Of a stretch of DNA of 6,274 nt, positions 5,428-6,274 are shown piece by piece. The position numbers and the translations under genes are program-made. The notes below the pieces were generated by a model, which saw nothing but the letters and a program-made list of their open reading frames with translations, was not told the DNA's origin and searched no databases. The stretch lies in assembly GCA_029865515.1 (NCBI GenBank), contig JAOUGQ010000176.1:1-6274 (forward strand), given 5' to 3'. This stretch comes from Nitrospirota bacterium. GTDB lineage: Bacteria; Nitrospirota; Nitrospiria; Nitrospirales; UBA8639. Positions within the stretch are counted from its first letter, which is position 1, and every line of letters starts with the position of its first letter.

Positions 5428-6274
5428 GGGGTGACCTCACCAGACATGACCGAGGGAGGCGCAGATGGCTCTCGGGTCATCACCAACGTATGATCCCGCA
5501 ACACTTCTCCCTGTCGAACCGCGAATGATGTGGATTGCGAGGCAATCACCCGTGCCACGCTCGCATGCATCACATCCAACAACGGCTTTGGATACAAGCC
5601 AATCCAAAACACAAACACCACCAATGGAACCAGCATGCCAAATTCCCGGATATTCAAATCGGTCAATTTGGGGAGCATCTGCGAAGAGGCTGGTCCGTAG
5701 ATAACCCGCTGCACCAGATACAAAATGTAGGCGGCGGCCAGAATAATGCCCAAGGCGGCCAGCGTCGCCGTCAGTTTGCTCCAGGCAAACGTTCCGACCA
5801 GCACCAAAAACTCGCCGACAAAACTGTTCATGCCTGGAAGTCCAACCGAGGACAATGCAAAAATCACAAAAAATGTCGCGTACTGCGGCATGGCTTTGGC
5901 CAACCCGCCATTGTCCGCAATTTGCCGGCTATGCGTCCGCTCATAAATGATGCCCACACACATAAAGAGGGCTCCGGTCGTAATGCCGTGGTTGATCATC
6001 TGAAGAACCGCGCCTTCGATCCCCTGGGCATTTAAGGCAAAAATTCCCAAGGTGACAAAGCCCATGTGGCTGACACTGGAATAGGCAATCAGTTTCTTGA
6101 TGTCCGTTTGCGCCAACGCCATATACGCCCCATAAATAATGGCAATGACCGACAACGTCATGATGACTGGGGTATACGCAACGGAGGCATCAGGCAACAT
6201 GGGCAATGAAAACCGCAAAAACCCATAGGTGCCCATTTTGAGCAGGACACTCGCGAGAATGACGCTCCCAGCGG
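5424..6274 (-). CDS. nuoM: NADH-quinone oxidoreductase subunit M (complex I), C-terminal part (runs off right edge)
   Basis: The last 282 codons are present; a full NuoM is about 500 residues, so the N-terminal half lies outside the window. The reading frame stays open to the right edge through AGSVILASVLLK, joining MGTYGFLRF, so the ATG at 6234-6236 is internal and not the start. NuoM is a second antiporter-like proton-pumping subunit of complex I. Seen, numbered from the first complete codon: K12 in LLKMGTYG; DIKKLIAYSSVSHMG (57-71), with conserved lysine and histidine; NHGITTGALF (94-103); and VGLPGMNSFVGEF (143-155), with a conserved glutamate matching the E. coli E407 position. About 40 hydrophilic residues follow the last helix (from about residue 243), longer than the tail of the E. 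coli protein. It overlaps nuoN by four bases. Confidence 0.97.
   Translation of the reverse strand, partial: AGSVILASVLLKMGTYGFLRFSLPMLPDASVAYTPVIMTLSVIAIIYGAYMALAQTDIKKLIAYSSVSHMGFVTLGIFALNAQGIEGAVLQMINHGITTGALFMCVGIIYERTHSRQIADNGGLAKAMPQYATFFVIFALSSVGLPGMNSFVGEFLVLVGTFAWSKLTATLAALGIILAAAYILYLVQRVIYGPASSQMLPKLTDLNIREFGMLVPLVVFVFWIGLYPKPLLDVMHASVARVIASQSTSFAVRQGEVLRDHTLVMTREPSAPPSVMSGEVTP

Noticed and set aside
5147..6035. Long plus-strand open frames opposite nuoM and nuoN.
   Set aside because: They are antisense shadows of well-recognised complex I genes, have no ribosome sites and give no recognisable product.

Overview
The window looks like an ordinary chromosomal stretch from a free-living, Gram-negative-type bacterium with moderate GC content and a respiratory chain built on complex I. 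The NuoM and NuoN sequences and the pyrimidine-rich intergenic style would fit Nitrospirota (a Nitrospira-like organism). That placement rests on general impression, not a search, and should be held loosely.

Layout: bases 1-410 hold the 5' part of purH (minus strand, running off the left edge). A long gene-poor spacer (411-933) follows, with an AT-rich core and a degenerate palindromic element. Next, on the plus strand, come three separate genes: a membrane-anchored protein of unknown function ending in a SHOCT domain (934-1665), an apparently exported protein of six ankyrin repeats (2039-2815), and a ten-helix EamA/DMT-type transporter (3014-3892). The spacers between them are long (373 and 198 bases) and contain hairpins, so these three are probably separate transcription units rather than an operon. 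The right third is the 3' end of a complex I operon on the minus strand: nuoM (partial, entering from the right edge) and nuoN, joined by an ATGA overlap. nuoN converges on the transporter gene across only 53 bases.

Functional logic: purH (last two steps of de novo IMP synthesis) and nuoM/nuoN (proton-pumping antiporter-like subunits of NADH:quinone oxidoreductase) are core housekeeping genes. The three plus-strand genes between them are accessory and of uncertain role, and nothing in the sequence ties them into one pathway.

I found no CRISPR array, transposase, tRNA, rRNA or phage gene, and no convincing undescribed multi-gene system. The most interesting non-coding signal is a pair of related, decayed palindromic elements (787-853 and 1842-1913) that bracket the SHOCT gene. 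The least characterised gene is the SHOCT protein itself.
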